From contig JADFYG010000024.1 in assembly GCA_015233155.1 (NCBI GenBank), positions 1-64,000 of the forward strand: a stretch of 64,000 nt of DNA, given 5' to 3'. Shown here piece by piece: positions 43,906 to 52,116 of the stretch. The stretch comes from Candidatus Rifleibacteriota bacterium (GTDB taxonomy: Bacteria; Muiribacteriota; Ozemobacteria; Ozemobacterales; Ozemobacteraceae). Position 1 is the first letter of the stretch. Every line of letters starts with the position of its first letter. The notes under the pieces were generated by a model. It saw only the letters and a program-made list of their open reading frames with translations. It did not search any database and was not told the DNA's origin. The position numbers and the translations under genes were made by a program.

Positions 43906-45192
43906 ATGATGATTCGCTGTCCGCTAACTCGATTTTTGATCTGCACGCAGCAGATTTTCGTGCCCTGTTTTATTTATGTCGTTGTTTCCCTGGCGGGAAT
44001 CACTGCCCCGGCCTTCTGCAACGATGTTTGCGCCACTGAAACAGCCGCATCCACACCACAGGAACTCCCTAAAACCGAAGAAGTTGCTTCTCACAAGTTT
44101 TCCGGTCAATTACTGTCACAGGTTTTCAACTCAACCTATGGCGGTATCGAAAGAAAAACAGTGTTTCTGAGTATGCTGAAACTTGAATTTTCCGGAAAAT
44201 TGCCCGGGAAATACACATATTACATCGATAACCTTACGACTCGCGGCGGAAGCCCATCCGCGCACACCGGCGACATTCAAACGATTTCATACATTGATGC
44301 TCCGCATAAAAACACATTCATGGAAGCATGGCTGGAGAAAGAGACTGATCATCTTGGAAGCTCTCTTCGCTTCGGCATGTTCGATCTTAATGCTGAATTC
44401 GACTGTACCGTCGTCGGATGGTTGTTCATTAATTCATCCTTCGGCGTAGGTCATGAGCTTTCACAAACCGGTAGAAACGGTCCGTCAATATTTCCAACGT
44501 CCTCACTCGGCCTGCGGTATAAAAAGCAGTTTGAACATGATTTATATCTTCAGACGGCCATATTGGACGGAGTCCCGGGTGATCTGGAGCACATAAGCGG
44601 AACATACATACGTCTTTCAAAAGAGGAGGGGGCATTATTGATTGCAGAAGGCGGAATGCACAAGGGCGGTAAAGACGACACGGATGTTCCGCTTTTTAAA
44701 GCCTCGATCGGCGCCTGGAAATATACTTCAAAATTCGACCACCTGTCAGAAACGGATGCGGCTGGAAACCCTGTAAAACTTGACACGAATCAGGGCATGT
44801 ATTTTATTTGCGCAAAAAGATTCTGGGAGAGTAAACGCGAACCGAAGAGAAAATGTTCGGGTTTCCTGAGATATGGTTTTGCCAATCAAAATATTAATCG
44901 AACCGAAAGATTTGTCAGTTCAGGTGTTTATTATAAAAACCTTCTTAATAAAAATGAACGTATCGGTCTGGGTATTGTCAAGGCCTACAACGGGAGCGTC
45001 TGGAAAGAACTCATGCGTAACACGTCGACTCCTGCGGACGACGCAGAAGCTGCTGTTGAAGCCACGTTGGAATTTCCGATAGATGCCAGACTTACCATTC
45101 AAGGCGACTGCCAGTGGATCCAACACCCCGGAGCTCAGGAGAAGCTGATGGATGCGATGGCATTCGGATTGAACGTTGTTTATACGTTTTAG
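43906..45192 (+). CDS. OprB-family outer-membrane carbohydrate-selective porin
   Basis: 428 residues. Signal region CFIYVVVSLAGITAPAFC precedes a beta-barrel sequence ending in the C-terminal aromatic pattern VVYTF. Within it, LRFGMFDLNAEFDC, LFINSSFGVGHELSQTGRNG and SIFPTSSLGLRY are strong OprB signatures. It allows sugars or similar small solutes across the outer membrane. ATG at 43906 is preferred because GAGGGG lies seven bases upstream; ATG at 43891 is possible. An adenylate cyclase-like gene follows 17 bases later. Confidence 0.85.
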   Translation: MMIRCPLTRFLICTQQIFVPCFIYVVVSLAGITAPAFCNDVCATETAASTPQELPKTEEVASHKFSGQLLSQVFNSTYGGIERKTVFLSMLKLEFSGKLPGKYTYYIDNLTTRGGSPSAHTGDIQTISYIDAPHKNTFMEAWLEKETDHLGSSLRFGMFDLNAEFDCTVVGWLFINSSFGVGHELSQTGRNGPSIFPTSSLGLRYKKQFEHDLYLQTAILDGVPGDLEHISGTYIRLSKEEGALLIAEGGMHKGGKDDTDVPLFKASIGAWKYTSKFDHLSETDAAGNPVKLDTNQGMYFICAKRFWESKREPKRKCSGFLRYGFANQNINRTERFVSSGVYYKNLLNKNERIGLGIVKAYNGSVWKELMRNTSTPADDAEAAVEATLEFPIDARLTIQGDCQWIQHPGAQEKLMDAMAFGLNVVYTF

Positions 45193-45209
45193 ATGAGCTG
45201 ACATTACTT

Positions 45210-46535
45210 ATGGCTATGAACGAAATCATGAAATCTCAGAACCTGTCGGTTTTGCTGACCGACCTGCAAGGTTTTACCAGTACAAGCTCTGCAAGTTCCC
45301 GCGCAGACATAGTTGCACTGATTCGCCGGCACAATCAGCTAATGATGCCGGTAATAAAATTCTATGGCGGAACGTACGTCAAGAGTGTGGGTGACGCTTT
45401 GCTGTGTACTTTCCAAAGTTCAACCGATGCAGTTGTTTGTGGAATAATTATTCAGCTTTTATTGAAGGAATACAATTCCCGTCAGCAGAACGAAGCGCGA
45501 CGCATGAATCTGCGCGTCGTAATCAATTCAGGCGACGTATCGCTCGAGAATAAAGACATCTACGGCGAAGCAGTGAATATCACGTTTCGCATGGAGGGCC
45601 TGCCATGCTTTCCTGGTGGCACAATTGGCATCAGCGAATCCACTTATCTGTTGATGAACCGATCCGAGATAATCTCTGAGAAAATCGGCCCGCAAACACT
45701 TAAGGGTATTCCTGAACCGGTGACTGTTTACCAGGTGCCGCTTGAAAAGCAAAGACTGACAACAATCCCGGCGCGATTACTGCAGCTTGTGGAAAAAGCC
45801 GTCGAAGGCGGAGCCGTGGGCGGGACAGGATTTGGTGGCGATGCCGCCGCTAACATGACTGAATGGGCTAATGCGGTCACATCTTTTCTGAAGGAAAAAA
45901 ACTGGGGCGAGAGCGTACATCAGGTTGGGCAACAGGTCGGACAAAAAGTAGGGCAACTGCAAAACAAGCTCGTCAGCACATTCGGACAAAAAACCGTAAT
46001 AGAAAAGAATGAAGGAAAAACACTTTCTGACGCCAGAATTCAGAAGAGACTGATTACCTTCGCCATAGATATGCTAGTTATTCTTGTTGTTTATACGGCT
46101 ATTTATACCGGTTGGTGGGGAGTTCAACGAATTGTGTTCGGTGCGGCCGAACTTGCCCCGACGGAGTATATTGCCGGCAATTCTTCGCACGGGAATAAAA
46201 TCCTGGCCAGGCCCATGAATATTACCGGTAACATACGTCGCCCGATGGGCATTGCGGAATGGATTATCGATACGAACGTGAAGTTTCCGTTTATCCTGAT
46301 GTATCTGTATTTTGCAATGTTCTGGAAGATCAAGGGGGCCACCCTGGGGCAGATTGCCGGTCACACGGCAGTTGTTTCCGACGACGGCCAACCCATAACC
46401 TGGAATCAGGCAATGAAAAGAAGCGGCCTTTTTTTATTATCCACACTGTTTTTCGGGGCCGGGGCAATTATGATATTCACGACCGATAAAAAAACGTTAT
46501 TCGACAAGATCGCGGAAACGCGCGTCATTGAATAA
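45210..46535 (+). CDS. Class III nucleotide cyclase fused to an RDD membrane domain
   Basis: 441 residues. Residues ~10-185 are a class III adenylate/guanylate cyclase catalytic domain: metal Asp D18 (LLTDLQGFT), D62 (VGDALL), transition-state N123 and R127 (VNITFRMEG). A Gly/Gln-rich linker with repeats of VGQQVGQKVGQ follows. The C-terminus (~290-441) is an RDD domain with three membrane spans (IDMLVILVVYTAIYTGWW, FILMYLYFAMFW, LFLLSTLFFGAGAIMIF). All catalytic residues look competent, so cAMP production at the membrane is expected. It follows the porin gene closely, and its stop overlaps the methyltransferase start. Confidence 0.88.
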   Translation: MAMNEIMKSQNLSVLLTDLQGFTSTSSASSRADIVALIRRHNQLMMPVIKFYGGTYVKSVGDALLCTFQSSTDAVVCGIIIQLLLKEYNSRQQNEARRMNLRVVINSGDVSLENKDIYGEAVNITFRMEGLPCFPGGTIGISESTYLLMNRSEIISEKIGPQTLKGIPEPVTVYQVPLEKQRLTTIPARLLQLVEKAVEGGAVGGTGFGGDAAANMTEWANAVTSFLKEKNWGESVHQVGQQVGQKVGQLQNKLVSTFGQKTVIEKNEGKTLSDARIQKRLITFAIDMLVILVVYTAIYTGWWGVQRIVFGAAELAPTEYIAGNSSHGNKILARPMNITGNIRRPMGIAEWIIDTNVKFPFILMYLYFAMFWKIKGATLGQIAGHTAVVSDDGQPITWNQAMKRSGLFLLSTLFFGAGAIMIFTTDKKTLFDKIAETRVIE

Positions 46536-47388
46536 TCGGCATTCTTTTCCCTTGAATTGCCCTATTTGCCATGATCAGCGATTTTCTTTTTTCCGGGGGA
46601 CGTCGCACCTTCAGAAGTGTTTGGGCTGTGGCGTCGTTCTGGCACAGCCGGAAACATCCCCTGAACGCTATTCAGAAGAATACTACACATCGTGGGGCGC
46701 ATCTTCGGATGAGCTTGAACATACCCGATTCCTCAAGCAAAAAACATTTTGTCGGTGGCTCAGTGATCTCGAAAAAGTCGTAAAGCCCGGCCGTATTTTA
46801 GATATCGGATGCGCCATGGGCTTTTTTCTTGAAGTAGCAAACCGGAGAGGCTGGGAATCATTCGGAGTCGAAATATCTCCCTTTTCCGCTGATGCCGCAA
46901 GAAAACAGTTCGGAAACAGAATCCATAACGGAACCATTATGGATGTATCATTTCCATGTGACTTCTTCGATGCCGTCACACTCTTCGATTGTCTTGAACA
47001 CATGCCGGACCCTGTAGCGGCTCTTTCTAAGATAAGAATGATTTTGCGTCCGGGCGGAGTTGTTCTCATTTCCACGGTAAATGTGGATTCCCTGTCTTGT
47101 AAACTCCTCGGAGCACGCTGGCCTCATTTCAAGCCTGAACACCCGGTTTGTTTTAATTCAAGTTCGCTGGCTACAGCTCTGAAAGCGGCTGGACTTCAGC
47201 CGATCCGGCTTAAACCGGCTGTAAAAAATCTCAGTGTGAGATATATACTGGCATATTTCAGACAGTATCCCCTCCCCGGAATTTCCAGACTCTTACAGCT
47301 TCTTACAACCATTCTTCCGGATTGCATAGCAAGATTTCCTCTTCCACTTCAGTTCGGGGAAATGCTGGCCATGGCCCGTAAGTCATGA
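46528..47388 (+). CDS. Class I SAM-dependent methyltransferase with N-terminal zinc ribbon
   Basis: 286 residues. N-terminal CPICH...KCLGCG gives a CxxC/CxxC zinc site. The Rossmann core has ILDIGCAMGFFLE (motif I), FGVEISPFSAD, FFDAVTLFDCLEHMPDP and LRPGGVVLISTVN, typical of UbiE/Coq5-like and polysaccharide methyltransferases. Substrate unknown; neighbours (radical SAM, DUF2079) suggest envelope lipid or glycan. Start TTG at 46528 overlaps the cyclase stop by eight bases; no clear ribosome binding site, consistent with coupling. Confidence 0.85.
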   Translation: MNNRHSFPLNCPICHDQRFSFFRGTSHLQKCLGCGVVLAQPETSPERYSEEYYTSWGASSDELEHTRFLKQKTFCRWLSDLEKVVKPGRILDIGCAMGFFLEVANRRGWESFGVEISPFSADAARKQFGNRIHNGTIMDVSFPCDFFDAVTLFDCLEHMPDPVAALSKIRMILRPGGVVLISTVNVDSLSCKLLGARWPHFKPEHPVCFNSSSLATALKAAGLQPIRLKPAVKNLSVRYILAYFRQYPLPGISRLLQLLTTILPDCIARFPLPLQFGEMLAMARKS

Positions 47389-47427
47389 TACTCTCATGAA
47401 TCCTGCCTTCAGGTTGAGATCGAAAAG

Positions 47428-48840
47428 ATGACAGCGGGTCCTCTGCCGACAGTTGTTCTACTCAATCCCCCCGGAAGTCTTCTCTATATCCGAAATTACT
47501 TCTGCAGTCAGACTTCTAAAGCGAGATTCATAAACCAGCCCATAGACCTGATTTTCATGAGCGGATGGTTGAAAAATAATTTTCATCTCGTCCTGATCGA
47601 CGCCGTTCTCGAAGGAATCTCTCCCGACTCGTGTCTCAAAAAAATTTGCGCCCTGAATCCTGCCGCAATAATAACACTTTGCGGCCAGGTATCCTGGAAA
47701 GAAGATGAACCGTTTCTTAAACGTTTAAAGGAAAAAACGGGAGCACGATTGATCGCGATCGGTGATAATTTTATCGAAAATCCCGCGGAGAAACTCAGGG
47801 ATATTTGCTTTATCGATGCTATCATTACTGATTTTTCAAACGACGATTCATTATCATATCTGTCAGGTAAAACCGAACTCATAAAAACGATGACCTGGCG
47901 AAATGTTACCGGAAACATTGTTTCTCCACGAATTTCCAATATTCATGCAGCCTCTTTTTCTTTGCCGCTTCCAAAACATGATTTGTTCGTCGACGCGGGT
48001 TATTCCTTTCCTTTCGTTCGTCAGAAGCGATACGCAACCGTTTTAACCGACTACGGATGTCCATGTACATGCAGTTTTTGTGTAATGAGTACTCTGGGCT
48101 ACAAGATCCGGCCACTGGAAAATGTAGTAGAAGAACTTGAAAAACTCAAAGCAATGGGCGTGAATGAAATCCTGTTCATCGATCAGACTTTCGGAGCAGT
48201 GCCGGGGCGTATGCGCCATCTTCTCCGCACCATGATTGATCGCCGGTTCGGATTTTCCTGGGTCTGTTTTTCCCGGGTCGATCGTACTGATGTTGAAACA
48301 CTTTCCCTGATGAAAAACGCAGGTTGTCACACGATAATTTACGGTGTGGAATCAGCAAATGAGAACATTCTCCGGAAGTATCGCAAGGGTTATTCTCTGG
48401 CCCAGATCCGGGAGACCTTCTCAGAGTGCCGAAAGCTGGGCATTCAAACGGCAGGAACATTCCTTTTAGGATTTCCTGAGGATGATGCGGCTTCGATCAA
48501 GGCGACAGTAGATCTTGCCATAGAGATCGATTGTGACTATGCGTCTTTTAATGTTGCCAGCCCCCGCCCTGGAACGGAGTTTCGCCGCATGATGATCGAG
48601 GAACATCTTGCGGATTCTGGTGATGCCGCTTCCGACCAGGCGGGACGTTTTGTTCATGTTCGTACGCGACATCTCGATGCGAAAAAACTTGCGCGTCTTC
48701 AACGCCAGGCCATGCTTCGGTTTTATTTCAGGCCTCGATATCTTTTAAAGCGGCTCAAAGCCCTGCATTCCTGGAGAGAGCTTTTTCTGAAGGCTTCAGA
48801 GGCGTGGGCTGTATTCCGGAGAGGTATCCTGGGAAGATAA
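47428..48840 (+). CDS. B12-binding-type radical SAM protein
   Basis: 470 residues. An N-terminal Rossmann-like domain of the B12-binding type (VVLLNPPG, FHLVLIDAVLE, GARLIAIGDNF) lacks the DxHxxG cobalamin motif. The radical SAM core has CxxxCxxC (C211, C215, C218 in GCPCTCSFC), ILFIDQTFG, YGVESANENILRKYRKG and GTFLLGFPED, as in the BchE-like group. It performs radical chemistry, often methylation or rearrangement. It sits two genes ahead of a YdcF-like gene and directly abuts the DUF2079 gene. Confidence 0.88.
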   Translation: MTAGPLPTVVLLNPPGSLLYIRNYFCSQTSKARFINQPIDLIFMSGWLKNNFHLVLIDAVLEGISPDSCLKKICALNPAAIITLCGQVSWKEDEPFLKRLKEKTGARLIAIGDNFIENPAEKLRDICFIDAIITDFSNDDSLSYLSGKTELIKTMTWRNVTGNIVSPRISNIHAASFSLPLPKHDLFVDAGYSFPFVRQKRYATVLTDYGCPCTCSFCVMSTLGYKIRPLENVVEELEKLKAMGVNEILFIDQTFGAVPGRMRHLLRTMIDRRFGFSWVCFSRVDRTDVETLSLMKNAGCHTIIYGVESANENILRKYRKGYSLAQIRETFSECRKLGIQTAGTFLLGFPEDDAASIKATVDLAIEIDCDYASFNVASPRPGTEFRRMMIEEHLADSGDAASDQAGRFVHVRTRHLDAKKLARLQRQAMLRFYFRPRYLLKRLKALHSWRELFLKASEAWAVFRRGILGR

Positions 48841-50229
48841 ATGGGCAATCGGAGTTTTATATTAGTTCTGTTGGCCATAACTTCAGCATGGCTTGTTTTC
48901 ACTTTCCGGGTAAGCCTCACAAGATGGGAATGCTGGGATATAGGGATCGATACGGCTGCCTGGGGACAGATCCTCGATGAAATCCCCTCAGGGAAAAATT
49001 ACGATTTTACCTGCTATCCCGATGTTCCGGATACGAGGCCACGATCGATTTTCTCAATTCATTTTCATTTTTGGGTCCCCTTTTTCGCCGTAATTTACAG
49101 AATCTTTTCGCACCCGCTCATTCTTTTTTTCATGATGCATATCGCTCATGGGGCAGGAGCCTTCCTGACTGGTTTGATGGCTCATCGTCTTTCCCGGGGA
49201 GATCCCATATATGGGATTCTCGCGACATGCATATTTCTTCTCGTTCCCGCTCATGCTCTGGCCCAAACCAGATTTGATTTTTCCTTCAGACATTTTTCCC
49301 TGTTGTTGTTTCCTCTCGCCGGTCTGGCTATCACTCATGATCGAAGAGGAATTGCAACGGCAGCTCTGCTGTTTCTTGCTGTTTGCGAGGAGAATCTTGG
49401 CTTTCTGGCGGCTTTCGCATGTTTTGGTCTCGCCGGAATCCGTCCCATTGATCGACGGTGGTTCATCGCATGGGGAACATGTTTTCTTGTCTACCCCGTA
49501 ATATTTCTGAAACTGGTAATTCCATGTTTCATGTCAGATGGATTTCACAGCCATTTAAGCGGCAGATACGCGGATGTCATTGCCAACCCTCTGAAAATAC
49601 CCGCCGTAATTTTTTCATGGTACAGTTTGAAATATGGAATGGAGCTGCTTCTTCCTCTATGGTTAATGCCGCTGGCCGGGGTTTCATGGTGGTCGATAAC
49701 CGCTATTCCATTCATTTTTCAAAACATATTGAGCGCCTGGCCTGACACCCGGATGATCGGGCATCATTACACAACGCCGCTGGCCGTCATTTTAACGCTT
49801 GCCGCCATTCACAATATGGCGTTTTTCTCTTTTTTTAAGCGACGCATGATAGGCGGTTGCATTGTTGGAACAATACTGTTTTTGGGCGTTACCTATTATC
49901 CTTCCATTGCATATGTTTTTGACGGCCCGGACGAACGAAGCGTGAAACTGGGTCATAATCTTGCACCTCTGACCGGGGCGATAACTCCGGATGATTCATT
50001 ATCCGCACCACCAGCGGTCTGCGCGCATTTCTGCAAGCGTTCCAGGCTCTGGTTCTTTCCTCAGGGCAAAGATGTCGCAAACGTTGTGGTTATACCCAAA
50101 TATCTCCCAGGATATCCGGAAATATCTGAAGCAGACCTGCGAAAATCTTATGAACTGTTTGTCGCGAATCAGCAATATAAACTCATAATGGAGAACGAAG
50201 ACATAGCTGTATTCCGCAATCATTTGTAA
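48841..50229 (+). CDS. DUF2079-family multi-pass membrane protein
   Basis: 462 residues with about ten membrane spans. The first periplasmic loop has IGIDTAAWGQIL...IHFHFWVPFFAVIY and later FDFSFRHFSLLLFPLAGLAI and AVCEENLGF, the recurring pattern of DUF2079, a GT-C-like family related to mannosyltransferases. It probably transfers a sugar from a lipid carrier. The ATG begins on the base after the radical SAM stop codon. Confidence 0.75.
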   Translation: MGNRSFILVLLAITSAWLVFTFRVSLTRWECWDIGIDTAAWGQILDEIPSGKNYDFTCYPDVPDTRPRSIFSIHFHFWVPFFAVIYRIFSHPLILFFMMHIAHGAGAFLTGLMAHRLSRGDPIYGILATCIFLLVPAHALAQTRFDFSFRHFSLLLFPLAGLAITHDRRGIATAALLFLAVCEENLGFLAAFACFGLAGIRPIDRRWFIAWGTCFLVYPVIFLKLVIPCFMSDGFHSHLSGRYADVIANPLKIPAVIFSWYSLKYGMELLLPLWLMPLAGVSWWSITAIPFIFQNILSAWPDTRMIGHHYTTPLAVILTLAAIHNMAFFSFFKRRMIGGCIVGTILFLGVTYYPSIAYVFDGPDERSVKLGHNLAPLTGAITPDDSLSAPPAVCAHFCKRSRLWFFPQGKDVANVVVIPKYLPGYPEISEADLRKSYELFVANQQYKLIMENEDIAVFRNHL

Positions 50230-50239
50230 CATATTGGGA

Positions 50240-50248
50240 TGGTATAAT
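50240..50248 (+). promoter_or_regulatory. Extended -10 promoter for the YdcF-like gene
   Basis: TGGTATAAT is a consensus TGn-extended -10 box, 30 bases before the ATG. No -35 at the right distance is seen, as expected for an extended -10. Confidence 0.4.
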
Positions 50249-50278
50249 TCGTGTTCTCATGAAAATAAAGGATGATTA

Positions 50279-51079
50279 ATGATCAGGCGTTTACTGTTTG
50301 TTGTAATGATTTTTGCCGTCATTGTTGTGTTCCCTCAGATATTTCGGTCTCCGGATTCTGTCTGGTATGATCTGATATGCGTTGCAGCGCTTCTGATATT
50401 TGCGGTTCCCGGAACCTGGCCGCGCAGAGATGAGGGTATCGGACGATGGGCGGTTCAGGGAATAGCCGTGTTGGGCTGCCTGTTACTTCTGCTCGACCTT
50501 AAACCTGTCGGTTCATGGATAGGACGTCCGCTCATGCTGCCTCACTCGCGGGAAAATGCAGACGCTATCATAGTGCTCGCTTCCGGAGTCAGTATGGGTG
50601 GTGCACCTGGATTTGCAGGCTACCAGAGATTTTTTCACGGATATACGCTGCTGAAGGAAGGACGAGCTCCACGCCTTTACTGTAGCACCGGGAATTCCAG
50701 GACAACCGATGGTTTCACGGAAAAACAGTGGGTAGCTTCATTTGCGACACTCCTCAGTTTAACGGGGCCGACATTCGAAATTATCACCGATATGGTTGAC
50801 ACGCGAGGTGAGGCGGCGACTTTCGCTCATTTACTCATTCCACGCGGAATTTCCCGAATTCTTCTTGTAACCAATGGCGGTCATATTCTACGTGCAACGC
50901 GGGTTTTCGAGAAAAATGGATTCGTGGTCCTGCCTGCTCCTGTTCAGACATCTGATACTCTGGAAGCGGCGAATGAAGGCAATCTTTACCAGTTCATCGC
51001 AATGGTTCACGAATGGCTTGGGCTTGTACAATATTGGGCACGCGGTGACATCAGATTTCCGTTCGGCGAAAAGCCCTGA
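50279..51079 (+). CDS. YdcF/ElyC-like DUF218 membrane protein
   Basis: 266 residues: membrane spans at ~5-20, ~32-47 and ~60-80, then a DUF218 domain with ADAIIVLASGVSM, LKEGRAPRLYCSTG, TRGEAATFAHLL and RILLVTNGGHILRATRVFEKNGF. In E. coli the related ElyC affects peptidoglycan precursor supply; the biochemical activity is not settled. Probably tied to the envelope genes upstream. Confidence 0.85.
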   Translation: MIRRLLFVVMIFAVIVVFPQIFRSPDSVWYDLICVAALLIFAVPGTWPRRDEGIGRWAVQGIAVLGCLLLLLDLKPVGSWIGRPLMLPHSRENADAIIVLASGVSMGGAPGFAGYQRFFHGYTLLKEGRAPRLYCSTGNSRTTDGFTEKQWVASFATLLSLTGPTFEIITDMVDTRGEAATFAHLLIPRGISRILLVTNGGHILRATRVFEKNGFVVLPAPVQTSDTLEAANEGNLYQFIAMVHEWLGLVQYWARGDIRFPFGEKP

Positions 51080-51139
51080 AATATTCATGCTTTTGTTAGA
51101 CACTTCATTTGGCTTCTGATAACATAATCTCCGTCCATC

Positions 51140-52084
51140 ATGGAACACACCAACGTTGAACGTCTGCAAAAGATGCTGGCTCTTCTCAACCGTGTCATTC
51201 TCGGGAAAGAAGAGGTAGTGGAGTTGGTCCTTGTCACACTGCTTTCCGGCGGACATCTGTTACTGGAAGATCAGCCGGGAGTAGGCAAGACCACGCTTGG
51301 AACCGCACTTGCGCATGTGGTGCGCGGCTCCTTCTCACGCGTCCAGTTCACGGCCGACCTGTTGCCTGCCGATATCGTGGGAAGTCGCATCTATAGACGC
51401 CGCGATGAAGCATTCGAGTTCGTCCAGGGACCCATATTCGCCAATTTCATTCTTGCCGACGAGTTGAATCGGGCGCCTCCGAAAACTCAGAGTGCACTGC
51501 TGCAAGCAATGAACGAAGGGTGTGTGACGGTTGACCGCGAGACTATTTCCCTGCCGGCTCCTTTTATGGTTATTGCGACGCAGAATCCGCGAGGATCGCA
51601 GGGAACCTATCCTCTCCCGGAATCCCAACGGGACCGCTTTCTCATGCGGCTTTCGATAGGTTATCCCGACGCGATTACCGAGATGAAAATCCTGCGTGAG
51701 CGACGTATTTCAGACCCGCTGAAAGATATCGAGCCAATTCTTGATGCCGGAATGCTGCTTGCGATCCGCGAAGACATACACAAGGTAATTCTCCCTGAAC
51801 CGGTCATAGCCTATATGGTTCGTCTTTCGGAAACCGTTCGCCGACATGAAGACGTGAACATAGCCGTCAGTCCGCGCGGAACACTTGCCCTTATGCGCTC
51901 ATCGCAGGCACTGGCTTGTCTGCGCGGCCGGGATCTGGTCGATTTCGACATGGTAAAACATCTTGCTCCGTTCGTTTTGGGACATCGTCTCGGGCTTCGC
52001 ACCCTTGATCCTTGGCTGACCGGAGAAGGGGCTTCACCGCAATGGATACGCCGCGAACTGCTCGAACGCGTTTCCATTGAATGA
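51140..52084 (+). CDS. MoxR-family AAA+ ATPase
   Basis: 314 residues. Walker A EDQPGVGKTTLG, Walker B ILADELNRAPPKTQSALLQAM, sensor 1 VIATQNP, and the conserved GTYPLPESQRDRFLMRL. MoxR proteins act as chaperones next to DUF58/VWA and transglutaminase partners; the next gene is such a fusion, 32 bases downstream. Cytosolic hexamer expected. Confidence 0.95.
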   Translation: MEHTNVERLQKMLALLNRVILGKEEVVELVLVTLLSGGHLLLEDQPGVGKTTLGTALAHVVRGSFSRVQFTADLLPADIVGSRIYRRRDEAFEFVQGPIFANFILADELNRAPPKTQSALLQAMNEGCVTVDRETISLPAPFMVIATQNPRGSQGTYPLPESQRDRFLMRLSIGYPDAITEMKILRERRISDPLKDIEPILDAGMLLAIREDIHKVILPEPVIAYMVRLSETVRRHEDVNIAVSPRGTLALMRSSQALACLRGRDLVDFDMVKHLAPFVLGHRLGLRTLDPWLTGEGASPQWIRRELLERVSIE

Positions 52085-52116
52085 TCCATTACGCAGATTT
52101 TTGAAACCGGTCCCGC

